From: Butyrivibrio sp. CB08
Lineage (GTDB): Bacteria; Bacillota; Clostridia; Lachnospirales; Lachnospiraceae
NCBI RefSeq assembly: GCF_003625485.1
Contig: NZ_RAIR01000004.1
Span: forward strand, 62,001-126,000
Direction of reading: 5' to 3'
DNA length: 64,000 nt
Shown here: positions 9,005 through 17,611 of the stretch, piece after piece
Numbering within the stretch: the stretch's first letter is position 1
Layout of the letters: each line of letters begins with the position of its first letter
Position numbers and translations under genes: made by a program
The notes under the pieces: model-generated
Databases searched by the model: none
What the model saw: the letters and a program-made list of their open reading frames with translations, nothing else
Told to the model about the DNA's origin: nothing

Positions 9005-9877
9005 TTAAATAGCCACCTTTGTCATACGCTCGGTATAGATGTCGTCCATCTTTTTGTTGTTGATCCACTTTTCAGGAGCGATGACCATTTTCTCCGGAGC
9101 GTCGTTGATCCACGCTGACCACCAGCTAAAGGAGCTGTTGGCTATGATGTGGTGTTTGCATCTGCTCATAAGGAGCATGTCTGCCACATCAGTGAACTCG
9201 CCCTCCTGGAGTTCTACATTTATGAAGTTATGACCCTTGAAGTGTTCCTTGCACCACTCCTTGTCATCAGTGAAGATGAAGAACACTGCATTAGGGTGTT
9301 TAGCTCTCACCATGCTGATTGCATTCTTGTAATACTGCTCTGAGCAGAGGTTGTGAACCTTGATGTGCTCTGCATCCAGATAGTCTGTTCGTCTTACGTG
9401 AATGCTCACGGATTCGCTGCACTCGATCTGCTGAAGAGTTGTCCAGCTGACTGAATCGTGCATGATCTCCTGAGGTCTCTTGGCAAATGTATCCTGGAGA
9501 TGGTCTATTACTTCAGGTGAAGTAAAGTATTTATCTGACTGCCAGTAACCAACAAGATATGCCTCATCAAGCTCTAAGATCTTGGGATCAAATATTCCCT
9601 CCATCTCGATTATCTCCTTGGTCTTGCGGCCAGTAAGTTTTCTCCTTATGCGGCTAAAGATGTCCATCCTGGAATCTGTGATGGCTACAACTTCTGCAGG
9701 AGTTGCCTTCTCATATTCGATTCCAAAGCGGTCCAAAACAGGGATCCTGAGCTTGTCATGCTCAAAACCCGTGACGTCGTCAATCTTGACCTCTTTACCT
9801 CTCTGAAGTAGTTCTCTGTAAAGAGCGTACTGGAACATCTGGTTTCCCAGCCCGCCCTTGAGCTGAATAATAATCAT
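9005..9877 (-). CDS. Alpha-1,2-fucosyltransferase family (GT11)
   Basis: The 290-residue protein is a textbook GT11 member. It starts with IIIQLKGGLGNQMFQYAL, has SIHVRRTDYLD (HxRRxDY, donor binding) in the middle, and ANSSFSWWSAWI near the C-terminus. Characterised members transfer L-fucose from GDP-L-fucose to galactose or a related hexose in an alpha-1,2 link. GDP-fucose would come from gmd and fcl at 62802 onward. This is the first gene of its transcription unit: a promoter lies at 9903-9931, and a GGAGG site precedes the ATG. Acceptor sugar is not known. Confidence 0.92.
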   Translation of the reverse strand: MIIIQLKGGLGNQMFQYALYRELLQRGKEVKIDDVTGFEHDKLRIPVLDRFGIEYEKATPAEVVAITDSRMDIFSRIRRKLTGRKTKEIIEMEGIFDPKILELDEAYLVGYWQSDKYFTSPEVIDHLQDTFAKRPQEIMHDSVSWTTLQQIECSESVSIHVRRTDYLDAEHIKVHNLCSEQYYKNAISMVRAKHPNAVFFIFTDDKEWCKEHFKGHNFINVELQEGEFTDVADMLLMSRCKHHIIANSSFSWWSAWINDAPEKMVIAPEKWINNKKMDDIYTERMTKVAI

Positions 9878-9902
9878 AATTCCTCCGAAAAAATCCCCAT
9901 AT

Positions 9903-9931
9903 ATTATACCTTAGTTCCGTACCTAGCACAA
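9903..9931 (-). promoter_or_regulatory. Sigma-70-type promoter for unit D
   Basis: In the 56-base gap between the asnB-like stop (9934) and the GT11 start (9877) the minus strand reads TTGTGC at 9931-9926, a 17-base spacer, then TATAAT at 9908-9903. Transcription would begin near 9896 and give a leader of about 20 bases that contains the GGAGG site. This is the best match to consensus in this part of the locus, and most other gene junctions here are shorter than 26 bases. No terminator is visible before it, so readthrough from upstream is also likely. Confidence 0.7.
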
Positions 9932-9933
9932 AT

Positions 9934-11829
9934 TTATCCTAATTTTGCACCTGGCCCCTCTGTTTCGTACCACATCTGGAACATCAGGATATACCATATC
10001 TGGATCCTGTATTTGCCTCTTTCGGTGAAGTCACGCCATATCTTTTCAACTACGTCTGCGTCGAGGATTCCTGCCTCCTCGATCTTCTTTTTATCAAGTA
10101 GTTCCTCTGCCCAGTCCCTAAGGTCATCATCAAGAAGCCACTTTGAAATAGGGATTGAAAAGCCCTTCTTTGGTCTTTCCATCATCTCCTTTGGAACATA
10201 TCTGTAGAGCACGTCCCTAAGGATCCTCTTTCCTGTATCACCTTCCCTTAAGTACTCAATAGGAAGGCTCCATGCAAATTCCATAACGTCCCTATCAAGC
10301 ATTGGAACTCTGGTCTCAAGTGATACCGCCATGGCTGTCCTGTCCACCTTAACAAGAATGTCATCCGGATGATAGTGGATCATATCAAGGAGCATTGCCT
10401 CGTGATTAACTTCTCCAAGGAAATGTGCGGGAAGTTCCATGCCCTTATATTTTGCACGCCCCTTCTTTTTTGCGATTCTCTTTGTGAGGTCGTCCTGCTC
10501 GCGCTCCATCCTGTGAAGCTCGTAGGGGCTCTTTGCTCCAAGGTACACACTCTTTGTGTATGACACTTCATCTTTGGTCATTGGTGATGCCAGCATGATA
10601 CCTGACGCAAGCTTCCTTACCGGATATGGGATCTTTTTGACCTTATTCCATACACGGCTTAAAGACTGATAGGATCTGTATCCGCAAAAGAGCTCATCTC
10701 CGCCGTCACCAGATAGAGAAACCGTAACGTGCTCCCTTGTCATCTGGCTTACAAGAAATGTCGGGATCTGTGACGAATCAGCAAAGGGTTCTCCAAACAT
10801 AAAGGAAAGCTTTGGAATAACTTCCTTGGCATCCTTTTCTGTTATGTACTTTTCTGTATGCTCTGTGCCAAGATGGGCTGCTATCTCTTTTGCATAGACA
10901 GCCTCGTTATATTTCTCATCCTCCATACCTATGGTGAAGGTCCTGACCTTACCAGGTGATATGGCCTGCATAAGGGATACAACTGTGGAGCTGTCGATTC
11001 CCGCAGACAAAAATGCTCCAAGGGGAACGTCTGCTATCATCTGTCCCTTTATTGACTCTTTAAGGAGCCTTTCAAGCTCCATAGAAGCCTCTTCAAATGA
11101 TCCAGTAAAGAGGTTCTTCTGACCCTTCTTGGCTGCGTCCTTCATGGACCAGTATGTGATCTCTGTTGTCTTAAGCGTTTTCACATCAACCGTCAGGATC
11201 TTGCCAGGGTCAAGCTTGTATATGTTCTCGTAGATCGAATAAGGAGCTGGGATATAACCCTCCTCAAAGTAGATATCAAGAACGTCTTCATTTATGGCAT
11301 TATCAAAGCCGTCGATCTGTCTAAGGCATCCGATGTCAGATGCGAAGGCAAAAGAGCCTGCGACAGTTCCGTAGTACAATGGCTTCTCGCCAACTCTGTC
11401 CCTTGCAAGAGTAACCGTTCCTGCCTCTTTGTCATAGACAGCAAGACCAAACATTCCCTTGCACATGGAAAGAGCTTCCTTGGCACCATATCTCTCTATG
11501 GCTTCAAGAAGGATCTCTGTATCAGAAGTTGAGCGAAATACAAGGCTCTCCCCTGCATCAGCCATGAGCTTTTCTTTTATCTCTCCAGCGTTATATATCT
11601 CTCCGTTGTAGACCATTACTGACTTTTTGCTGGCAGAAACAAAGGGCTGTGCACCATTTTTAGAAAGGTCCACAATAGCAAGTCGCCTGTGTCCCAGTGC
11701 CACTTTTCTTCCTTCGTCTATATAGCTTCCGCCATCGTCAGGGCCACGGTGAAACATCCTGTCATTCATCTTTTTAATGACAGTGTGCTGATCACCTTTA
11801 TAGCCTATAAGTCCAGCTATTCCACACAT
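9934..11829 (-). CDS. AsnB-like glutamine amidotransferase, probably acting on a uronic acid (WbpS-like)
   Basis: The 631-residue protein has an N-terminal class II glutaminase domain with the catalytic Cys directly after Met (MCGIAG), then HRRLAIVDLS and VYNGEIYN, and a C-terminal synthetase domain. The ATP pyrophosphatase loop reads SAGIDSS at 275-281, where most family members have SGG or SGGxDSS, an Ala-for-Gly change. Ordinary AsnB makes asparagine, but AsnB homologs of about 630 residues in glycan loci, such as Pseudomonas WbpS, amidate hexuronic acids. The linked UDP-GalNAcA genes (22095-24402) support that role here. It follows a GT4 gene by 4 bases, an arrangement repeated at 15665-18712. 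Confidence 0.85.
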   Translation of the reverse strand: MCGIAGLIGYKGDQHTVIKKMNDRMFHRGPDDGGSYIDEGRKVALGHRRLAIVDLSKNGAQPFVSASKKSVMVYNGEIYNAGEIKEKLMADAGESLVFRSTSDTEILLEAIERYGAKEALSMCKGMFGLAVYDKEAGTVTLARDRVGEKPLYYGTVAGSFAFASDIGCLRQIDGFDNAINEDVLDIYFEEGYIPAPYSIYENIYKLDPGKILTVDVKTLKTTEITYWSMKDAAKKGQKNLFTGSFEEASMELERLLKESIKGQMIADVPLGAFLSAGIDSSTVVSLMQAISPGKVRTFTIGMEDEKYNEAVYAKEIAAHLGTEHTEKYITEKDAKEVIPKLSFMFGEPFADSSQIPTFLVSQMTREHVTVSLSGDGGDELFCGYRSYQSLSRVWNKVKKIPYPVRKLASGIMLASPMTKDEVSYTKSVYLGAKSPYELHRMEREQDDLTKRIAKKKGRAKYKGMELPAHFLGEVNHEAMLLDMIHYHPDDILVKVDRTAMAVSLETRVPMLDRDVMEFAWSLPIEYLREGDTGKRILRDVLYRYVPKEMMERPKKGFSIPISKWLLDDDLRDWAEELLDKKKIEEAGILDADVVEKIWRDFTERGKYRIQIWYILMFQMWYETEGPGAKLG

Positions 11830-11833
11830 GTTT

Positions 11834-13048
11834 CTATCCTATTACTCTCTCGAAGTATTCCTTCCACTTCGCATTAACTACATCAGGAGATAATCTCTCC
11901 TGAAGCACGGTTGCATTTGTTCCAAGCTTTTCTCTATATTCAGCATCTTCAATAAGACGCTTTATAGCATCTGCTATGGCCTTCCTGTCACCAACAGGGA
12001 CAAGGATTCCATTCTCGCCATTCTTAATAAGGTCCCTTGGTCCTCCGCAGGGGCAGTCTGTTGAGATGCAGGCAAGTCCCAGCGACATGGCTTCTATAAG
12101 TGAATTGGGCATTCCCTCATGGTCCGAAGCCAGAATAAAAATCATGGCCTTTTCTATATGTTCAGCTACGTGGGTAACATTTCCCTTAAAGATCACTCTG
12201 TCCTCAACTCCCAGGGAAACTGCAAGTCTCTGGAGCTTAGCTCTCTCAGGGCCATCTCCGTAAAATACCAGCTTATAGTCCTTGTGATCTTTTTCTGTGG
12301 CTTCTTTAAACGCCTCCATTACCATGGCGTGGTTCTTGTTGGAGTGGAGTCTTGCCACCATTACCACAGCCTTTTCTCTCTCCCCTATATAGCGCTTTCT
12401 CATGAAAGAAGGGTTGATTGAATTTGGAAGAATGGTACATTTCTTTTGAACAAAGGCCGGGAACCTGTCCCTGGCGCCATTTGACTGGACAACGATTCCA
12501 GCTGCCCTTCCAAAGGTTGCCAGCATGCTGGCTCTCATGCTCTTTGATCCGTACTCGATATCCGGGTCAGCTCTGCAGGATACGATAACCTTATATCCAT
12601 CCCTTGTAGCTGTGGACAGTGCCATGATATTGTTCTTACCGCTAAAGCTAAGGATAAGATCAGGGTTTATCTTCTTCCACACATCCCTGAGCTTCTTGTG
12701 GCGGAGCCTGAAGTTTGTAAGTCTGTCCTTCTGCTCGGATTTAAGCAGGGCGGAAAAGACTCTTTCTATGCCCCCGGCTTCTCCTCCATTTGGATCAACC
12801 CAGGCAGGATTTTCATCCATGTCCATAACAAGCTCAGCCCCTGGAGCTCCCGCAGGAACTCTTTTCCAGGCAGCGTGCTTAACGTCGTGCTCTTCTGAAG
12901 CCAGGTACGTTGTCACAAGGGTAACCTTGTAGCCCTCTTCAAAAAAGTAGTCCGCCAGGTTACACATAACCCTCTCAGCGCCGCCCTTTTGAAGGGAGCC
13001 TATATACATGGCAATATGCTTTTTACCTGCAGAGTGAGTTGTAGTCAT
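11834..13048 (-). CDS. Glycosyltransferase family 4
   Basis: The 404-residue protein has the GT-B layout. An N-terminal GSLQKGGAERVM acceptor-side glycine loop is followed by donor-domain motifs DHEGMPNSLIEAMSLG (the EX7E-type region) and STDCPCGGPRDLI. It is a retaining enzyme that uses a nucleotide sugar. The C-terminal half resembles the product at 17612-18712 almost block for block, and both are followed within 4 bases by an asnB-like gene, so the pair looks like a duplicated module. I chose the ATG at 13048 because GGAG lies 4 bases upstream. It overlaps the SGNH-like gene by 26 bases. Confidence 0.88.
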   Translation of the reverse strand: MTTTHSAGKKHIAMYIGSLQKGGAERVMCNLADYFFEEGYKVTLVTTYLASEEHDVKHAAWKRVPAGAPGAELVMDMDENPAWVDPNGGEAGGIERVFSALLKSEQKDRLTNFRLRHKKLRDVWKKINPDLILSFSGKNNIMALSTATRDGYKVIVSCRADPDIEYGSKSMRASMLATFGRAAGIVVQSNGARDRFPAFVQKKCTILPNSINPSFMRKRYIGEREKAVVMVARLHSNKNHAMVMEAFKEATEKDHKDYKLVFYGDGPERAKLQRLAVSLGVEDRVIFKGNVTHVAEHIEKAMIFILASDHEGMPNSLIEAMSLGLACISTDCPCGGPRDLIKNGENGILVPVGDRKAIADAIKRLIEDAEYREKLGTNATVLQERLSPDVVNAKWKEYFERVIG

Positions 13049-14120
13049 AGTTCTCCAATATTTCTGAAAGCTCATCAAAAAAGCTGTCTACGTTATCCTC
13101 AGTGATCCGGATGCTTAGTTTGTCGGATTCAATTCCGTTCTTTTCAACATCAGCGATCTCAGCCTCTATAAGATCATTGATCTCAGGGCTGTAGTGGGCT
13201 ACATCCTTGTAGTTATCAAGGTTGCCTGTAACATCGAACTGATATGCAAAGCTGTAAAGGTGAATGTTGTCGCACTCAAGCATAAGAGATGCTGCCACCT
13301 TTATAAGCTCAAGATTTTTTTGCAGATCACCCTCTTCTCTCTCTTCGCCCCAATAAGCCATGGAATAAGGCGGGAAGAAATAAAGGAAGGTTGTCTCCGG
13401 ATGCTCTTTTGCCAGAGATACAATGTTCTGATCAACGTTGGCTGCCACCATCAAAATCTCATCATCGGTAGCATGGAAAGTCTCTTTAGGATCATCAAAA
13501 CTGGTTCTGACATTTAATACCACATCCCCGGAATACTCATTCTCATCCCCTGTGTAGCTGTACTCATCAAAGGGAGTGACTCCCGGCTCCTGCCCCTTGA
13601 AGTATCTTACCAGAGTAGGAAGTACATAGTGGAGGATAACATCGCGGTTAAACAGGTACTTAACGTCATCAAAGAGATTTTTGTTGGTGATCCACACAGG
13701 GTACTCACCCATATCCATTCTCATCTCGTCCTTGTCACGAAGAAGAAGGGAGTAGTCAATGGGCCTGAACACGTACTTAAGGGCATGTCCTGTGTCATAG
13801 GACACCTTTAAGTTGTCGTTGATCTCTTTATAGGTAGCACCTGCATAAACTATCTTAACTGAGTTTGTTCCAAAGAGCTCATCGAACCGAGATGCTTTAA
13901 AGTTCTCAGCCATGGAAGTACCAGTCAGCATTGCATCGTAGTCAAAGCGCTTTGTTATGCCATCATTCTGGGATCTCTGGTCGTAGAGCTTGTAATAGAA
14001 ATAATCTCTTGGGGCCCTGTAATGGAAAAAAGGATCCACGAAGGCCACTACTCCGCCAACAAAGATCATGACACACAGAAACAATATTAAAAATGTTGAA
14101 ACCCATTTTTTTCCGGTCAT
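13023..14120 (-). CDS. Membrane-anchored SGNH-like protein, partner of the MBOAT acyltransferase
   Basis: This 365-residue protein has one N-terminal membrane segment (about residues 8-30) and a large external domain. TGTSMAENF near residue 69 resembles the serine motif of SGNH/AlgJ/DHHW-type proteins, and DVAHYS near residue 308 would supply the Asp and His. The gene lies 14 bases after an MBOAT gene, the standard layout for two-component O-acetylation systems (AlgI/AlgJ, PatA/PatB): the MBOAT passes acetyl across the membrane and the SGNH protein transfers it. I placed the start at the ATG at 14120, since the ATG two codons upstream abuts the GAG-rich binding site. Acceptor sugar is unknown. 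Confidence 0.7.
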   Translation of the reverse strand: MTGKKWVSTFLILFLCVMIFVGGVVAFVDPFFHYRAPRDYFYYKLYDQRSQNDGITKRFDYDAMLTGTSMAENFKASRFDELFGTNSVKIVYAGATYKEINDNLKVSYDTGHALKYVFRPIDYSLLLRDKDEMRMDMGEYPVWITNKNLFDDVKYLFNRDVILHYVLPTLVRYFKGQEPGVTPFDEYSYTGDENEYSGDVVLNVRTSFDDPKETFHATDDEILMVAANVDQNIVSLAKEHPETTFLYFFPPYSMAYWGEEREEGDLQKNLELIKVAASLMLECDNIHLYSFAYQFDVTGNLDNYKDVAHYSPEINDLIEAEIADVEKNGIESDKLSIRITEDNVDSFFDELSEILENYDYNSLCR

Positions 14121-14134
14121 AGTCATCTCTTTTA

Positions 14135-15652
14135 TCAGAAATTAAAGTACAGGAATGTAGAGATCCTGCTAAGTGACAGAACGCTCACAACAAAAATCCC
14201 CAAGGTAAACACCAGGGACAATGTGCTTTTTTTGTACTGTCTCTCATAGTTATTCTTAAAGCAAAGGCAGAGAACAAATGCCACTGCCATAGCTGCATAC
14301 AGGCTGATCTTAAGGGCGATCCTGTCAGCATTTGCGACGCCCATCACTTCAAAAATGCTTGAAAGCTTTGGTATCCTGAAAGAGTCAAGAAGCTCAGATC
14401 TAACCTCATAGTAAGGAACTGTCATCCTCTTTAAAAGGCTCCACCACTGTGTTACTGAGTCCGCTCTGAATAACAGCCATGCCACATTTACAAAGGCAAA
14501 GGTTACTGCCCACTGAAGAGCATGTATCACTCTGGTAAAAAGAAATCCTGCCTTCCCTCTGCCAGCTACATCCATAAACTTTTTATAGAACCCGGAAGTT
14601 ACCCTGTTAAAACACTGTCCCAGTCCGTGGATGATTCCCCACAGGATAAAGGTCCAGTTGGCGCCGTGCCAGATACCACTCACCAGAAAGACGATCATTA
14701 TATTTATATAGGTTCTGACCTTGCCCTTTCTGTTTCCTCCAAGAGGAATGTAGATGTACTGAGTCAGGAACCTGGTGAGAGTCATGTGCCATCTCTTCCA
14801 GAAATCCGCTACTGACAAGGCTTTGTATGGCGAATTAAAGTTCATTGGGATACTGAAGTTGAACATACTGCCAAGGCCCGTTGCCATGTCGCTGTATCCG
14901 CTAAAGTCAAAGTATATCTGGAAGGTGTAGGAGAGCATTACGATAATGATCTCGTAAACTCCAAGGGCCTCCTCACCATGAAATACGTTTGCATGTGAAA
15001 ATCCCCAGGTAACTGCTGTTCCAAAGGTGTCAGCAATAAGGACTTTTTTTGCAAGGCCCCTTGAAAAGAGCATTATGCCCTTCGACAGATTATCGAAGTC
15101 GACTTTTCTTTTACTGTCATCTCTAAACTGTGGAATGAGCTCTGAGTGAAGAACAATGGGACCAGCCACCAGCTGAGGGAAATAGGATACAAAAAGTGCA
15201 TACTCAAGGAATGAATAATCCCCTGTCTCTCCCCTGTAAGAATCCACAATAAAGGATATCTGCTGGAAGGTAAAAAAGCTTATTCCAAGTGGAAGCACGA
15301 TGTTCCTAAGAGCAAAGCTGCTTCCAAATGCAGTGTTTATATTGGAGATGAAAAAGTCAAAATATTTGAAATAGAAAATAAGGGATACGTTAAACACTAT
15401 CCCTAATATCAAAAGCCCCTTCTTTTGGGTCTCTGCCACTTTCTTAAAAGCTCTTGAGATCAGGAAGTTTACTATGATACTTCCACAGATCACAAGAAGG
15501 TAGCTTGCATTAAAGTAGCCGTAAAACCACAGGGACATTATTAACAAAAAAGCCTGCGACAGTTTCTTTTTCCCCAGACTGTTAAGCCCGAAGTAGCCAG
15601 CAAGGGTCAGGGGAAGAAAGCACAGTATAAAGATAAAGGAATTAAACTGCAT
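14135..15652 (-). CDS. MBOAT-family O-acyltransferase (AlgI/PatA-like)
   Basis: The 505-residue protein has about eleven membrane segments. It carries the MBOAT signature DFWKRWHMTLTRFL (His at 289) and SGIWHGANWTF (His at 329, matching the active-site His of AlgI and DltB), plus SYTFQIYFDFSGYSDMA between them. Length fits AlgI or PatA (about 500 residues) rather than DltB (about 400). The likely reaction is passage of acetyl groups from the cytoplasm to external glycan hydroxyls, together with the SGNH-like product of the next gene. Both lie between two GT4-asnB modules. Confidence 0.92.
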   Translation of the reverse strand: MQFNSFIFILCFLPLTLAGYFGLNSLGKKKLSQAFLLIMSLWFYGYFNASYLLVICGSIIVNFLISRAFKKVAETQKKGLLILGIVFNVSLIFYFKYFDFFISNINTAFGSSFALRNIVLPLGISFFTFQQISFIVDSYRGETGDYSFLEYALFVSYFPQLVAGPIVLHSELIPQFRDDSKRKVDFDNLSKGIMLFSRGLAKKVLIADTFGTAVTWGFSHANVFHGEEALGVYEIIIVMLSYTFQIYFDFSGYSDMATGLGSMFNFSIPMNFNSPYKALSVADFWKRWHMTLTRFLTQYIYIPLGGNRKGKVRTYINIMIVFLVSGIWHGANWTFILWGIIHGLGQCFNRVTSGFYKKFMDVAGRGKAGFLFTRVIHALQWAVTFAFVNVAWLLFRADSVTQWWSLLKRMTVPYYEVRSELLDSFRIPKLSSIFEVMGVANADRIALKISLYAAMAVAFVLCLCFKNNYERQYKKSTLSLVFTLGIFVVSVLSLSRISTFLYFNF

Positions 15653-15664
15653 TTACCCTGATCC

Positions 15665-17608
15665 TCACTCCATGTAGTAGTTGTACCATTGCTGGAATGC
15701 AAAGAAAGACCAGGCAACCTTACTGTAATTTTTGCCTGTTGCAGGACCGCCATCTCCCTTTACAACATAGTCGTTAATGAATCTGCTGACATAGTCTGCA
15801 TTGAATATTCCCTGTTTCCTTAAGTATGAGCTCTCGGAGTAATCCAAAAGGGCCTCCTTTAAAGGTCCTCTCATCCAGTTATCAAGAGGAACTCCAAAGC
15901 CGGTCTTTGGTCTGTCCAAAAGGTCTCTTGGAATATAGTCATAGGCGATATCCTTAAGGATGTGTTTCTTGTCGCCTCGGAAATACTTGTACTTGTGAGG
16001 AATTCTGAAGGAGTACTCCATTACCTCTTTATCAAGGATCGGGCATCTGCTCTCAAGTGAATACTTCATGGATGCCCTGTCCATCTTGACCATGATGTCA
16101 TCAGGAAGGTAGGTATCCATATCAAGGAGCATTCTCCTTATCTGGTAGTTCCTTACGCCGTAGAGAGATTCTACAGGGTAAAGAATAGGTGCCTCATTTA
16201 CAGCAAGGTTATAGTCCGTTCCAATATATGTGATTGCAGACATAGGAACGTCCATATCTTCTATGCCTGATATAAATGCGCGGGAGCTCTTTACATATCC
16301 TTCTGAAACAATCTGTGTCTTGGTCTCAGGGTTTCTGTTATTAGCAACAACCTTTACCCTGAATGGCATCTTATCAAGGAGCTTGCCACCACCAATAGGG
16401 ATCTGTCCTACTGCGTGAACTATGGCTCCTGGGATATCCAGCATCTGGGCCTGGGCCACATTCTCATAGACATTGTAGCCACAGAAGAACTCATCTCCGC
16501 CATCTCCTGAGAGAGCTACAGTTACATCCTGCTTGGCAAGTTTGCTGACAAGCATCGATGGAATCTGGGAGCTGTCGGCAAAGGGCTCATCGTAGAACTG
16601 AGGGATGCTGTTTACAAGGTCAAACATCTCTTTTTCAGAGATATAGATCTCAGTATGGTCTGTGCCAAGGTGCTCAGAAACCTTCTTGGCATACTCAGCC
16701 TCGTTATACTGAGGAACGTCAAAACCGATGCTGAAGGTCTTAACAGGGTCGTTTGAAAACTCCTGGGCCATAGCTGTAACAAGGGATGAATCGTATCCAC
16801 CGGAAAGGAATGTTCCAAGAGGTACATCTGCGATCATTCTGGAAACAACTGCCTTCTGAAGCCTTGCCTTAAGTCCTTCCTTGGCTTCCTCGTAGCTTCC
16901 GACCATATCCCCGGACATCTCTTTGTATACCTTCTTGATGTCCCAGTACTTCCATTTCTTGATATTGCCGTTGTTGAACTTAAGTATTCCGCCGGCTTCA
17001 AGCTTGTACACGTCAGTAAAGATCGTCTCCGGAGCAGTAATATACTGGTTAAACAGATACCTGGGGATTATCTGACGTCTTATATCACCCTTAAATCCAG
17101 GGCACTTCATGATTGGCTTAAGCTCTGACGCAAAGACAATGTTCTCTCCATCAAGCCAGTAGAACAAAGGCTTCTTGCCAATCCTGTCCCTGATAAGATA
17201 TACGTCGTTAGTATCCCTGTCATAAATGGCCATGGCAAACATACCGTTGATGTGGTCCACCATGTCGATTCCCCACTTAAGGTACGCTGCGATGATAACC
17301 TCTGTATCACAGGTTGATTTAAAGGTATAGTCACTAAGTTCTTCCTTGAGTTCAAGGAAGTTGTAGATCTCGCCGTTGTATACGATTGAGATCCTGCCAT
17401 TTGCAGAGTGCATTGGCTGATGACCAAGGGGTGAAAGGTCAAGGATAGAAAGACGCCTCTGGGCGAATCCTATGCTGTAACCGTCAGTGCCCTCATAGAT
17501 CTCAACACCGCTGTCATCAGGACCTCTGTGATACATGGTATCATTCATAATACGAAGGTCTTCTGATGATATATTCCGTTTTGAAATAAAGCCGCTTATT
17601 CCGCACAT
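15665..17608 (-). CDS. AsnB-like glutamine amidotransferase, second copy
   Basis: The 647-residue protein starts MCGISGF, so Cys2 is in place as the glutaminase nucleophile. It has YNGEIYN in the glutaminase domain and a normal SGGYDSS ATP loop at 269-275. It belongs to the same family as the product at 9934-11829 but is well diverged, so the duplication is old or the copies were acquired separately. In this locus uronamide formation on GalNAcA is a better guess than asparagine synthesis. Two copies may act on two different uronic acid residues, or on a different acid. It begins 3 bases after a GT4 gene. Confidence 0.85.
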   Translation of the reverse strand: MCGISGFISKRNISSEDLRIMNDTMYHRGPDDSGVEIYEGTDGYSIGFAQRRLSILDLSPLGHQPMHSANGRISIVYNGEIYNFLELKEELSDYTFKSTCDTEVIIAAYLKWGIDMVDHINGMFAMAIYDRDTNDVYLIRDRIGKKPLFYWLDGENIVFASELKPIMKCPGFKGDIRRQIIPRYLFNQYITAPETIFTDVYKLEAGGILKFNNGNIKKWKYWDIKKVYKEMSGDMVGSYEEAKEGLKARLQKAVVSRMIADVPLGTFLSGGYDSSLVTAMAQEFSNDPVKTFSIGFDVPQYNEAEYAKKVSEHLGTDHTEIYISEKEMFDLVNSIPQFYDEPFADSSQIPSMLVSKLAKQDVTVALSGDGGDEFFCGYNVYENVAQAQMLDIPGAIVHAVGQIPIGGGKLLDKMPFRVKVVANNRNPETKTQIVSEGYVKSSRAFISGIEDMDVPMSAITYIGTDYNLAVNEAPILYPVESLYGVRNYQIRRMLLDMDTYLPDDIMVKMDRASMKYSLESRCPILDKEVMEYSFRIPHKYKYFRGDKKHILKDIAYDYIPRDLLDRPKTGFGVPLDNWMRGPLKEALLDYSESSYLRKQGIFNADYVSRFINDYVVKGDGGPATGKNYSKVAWSFFAFQQWYNYYME

Positions 17609-17611
17609 AAA

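Noticed and set aside
9934..17608. Two genes for asparagine biosynthesis
   Set aside because: Family fits AsnB, but size, duplication and link to WbpO/WbpP-type genes favour uronic acid amidation.
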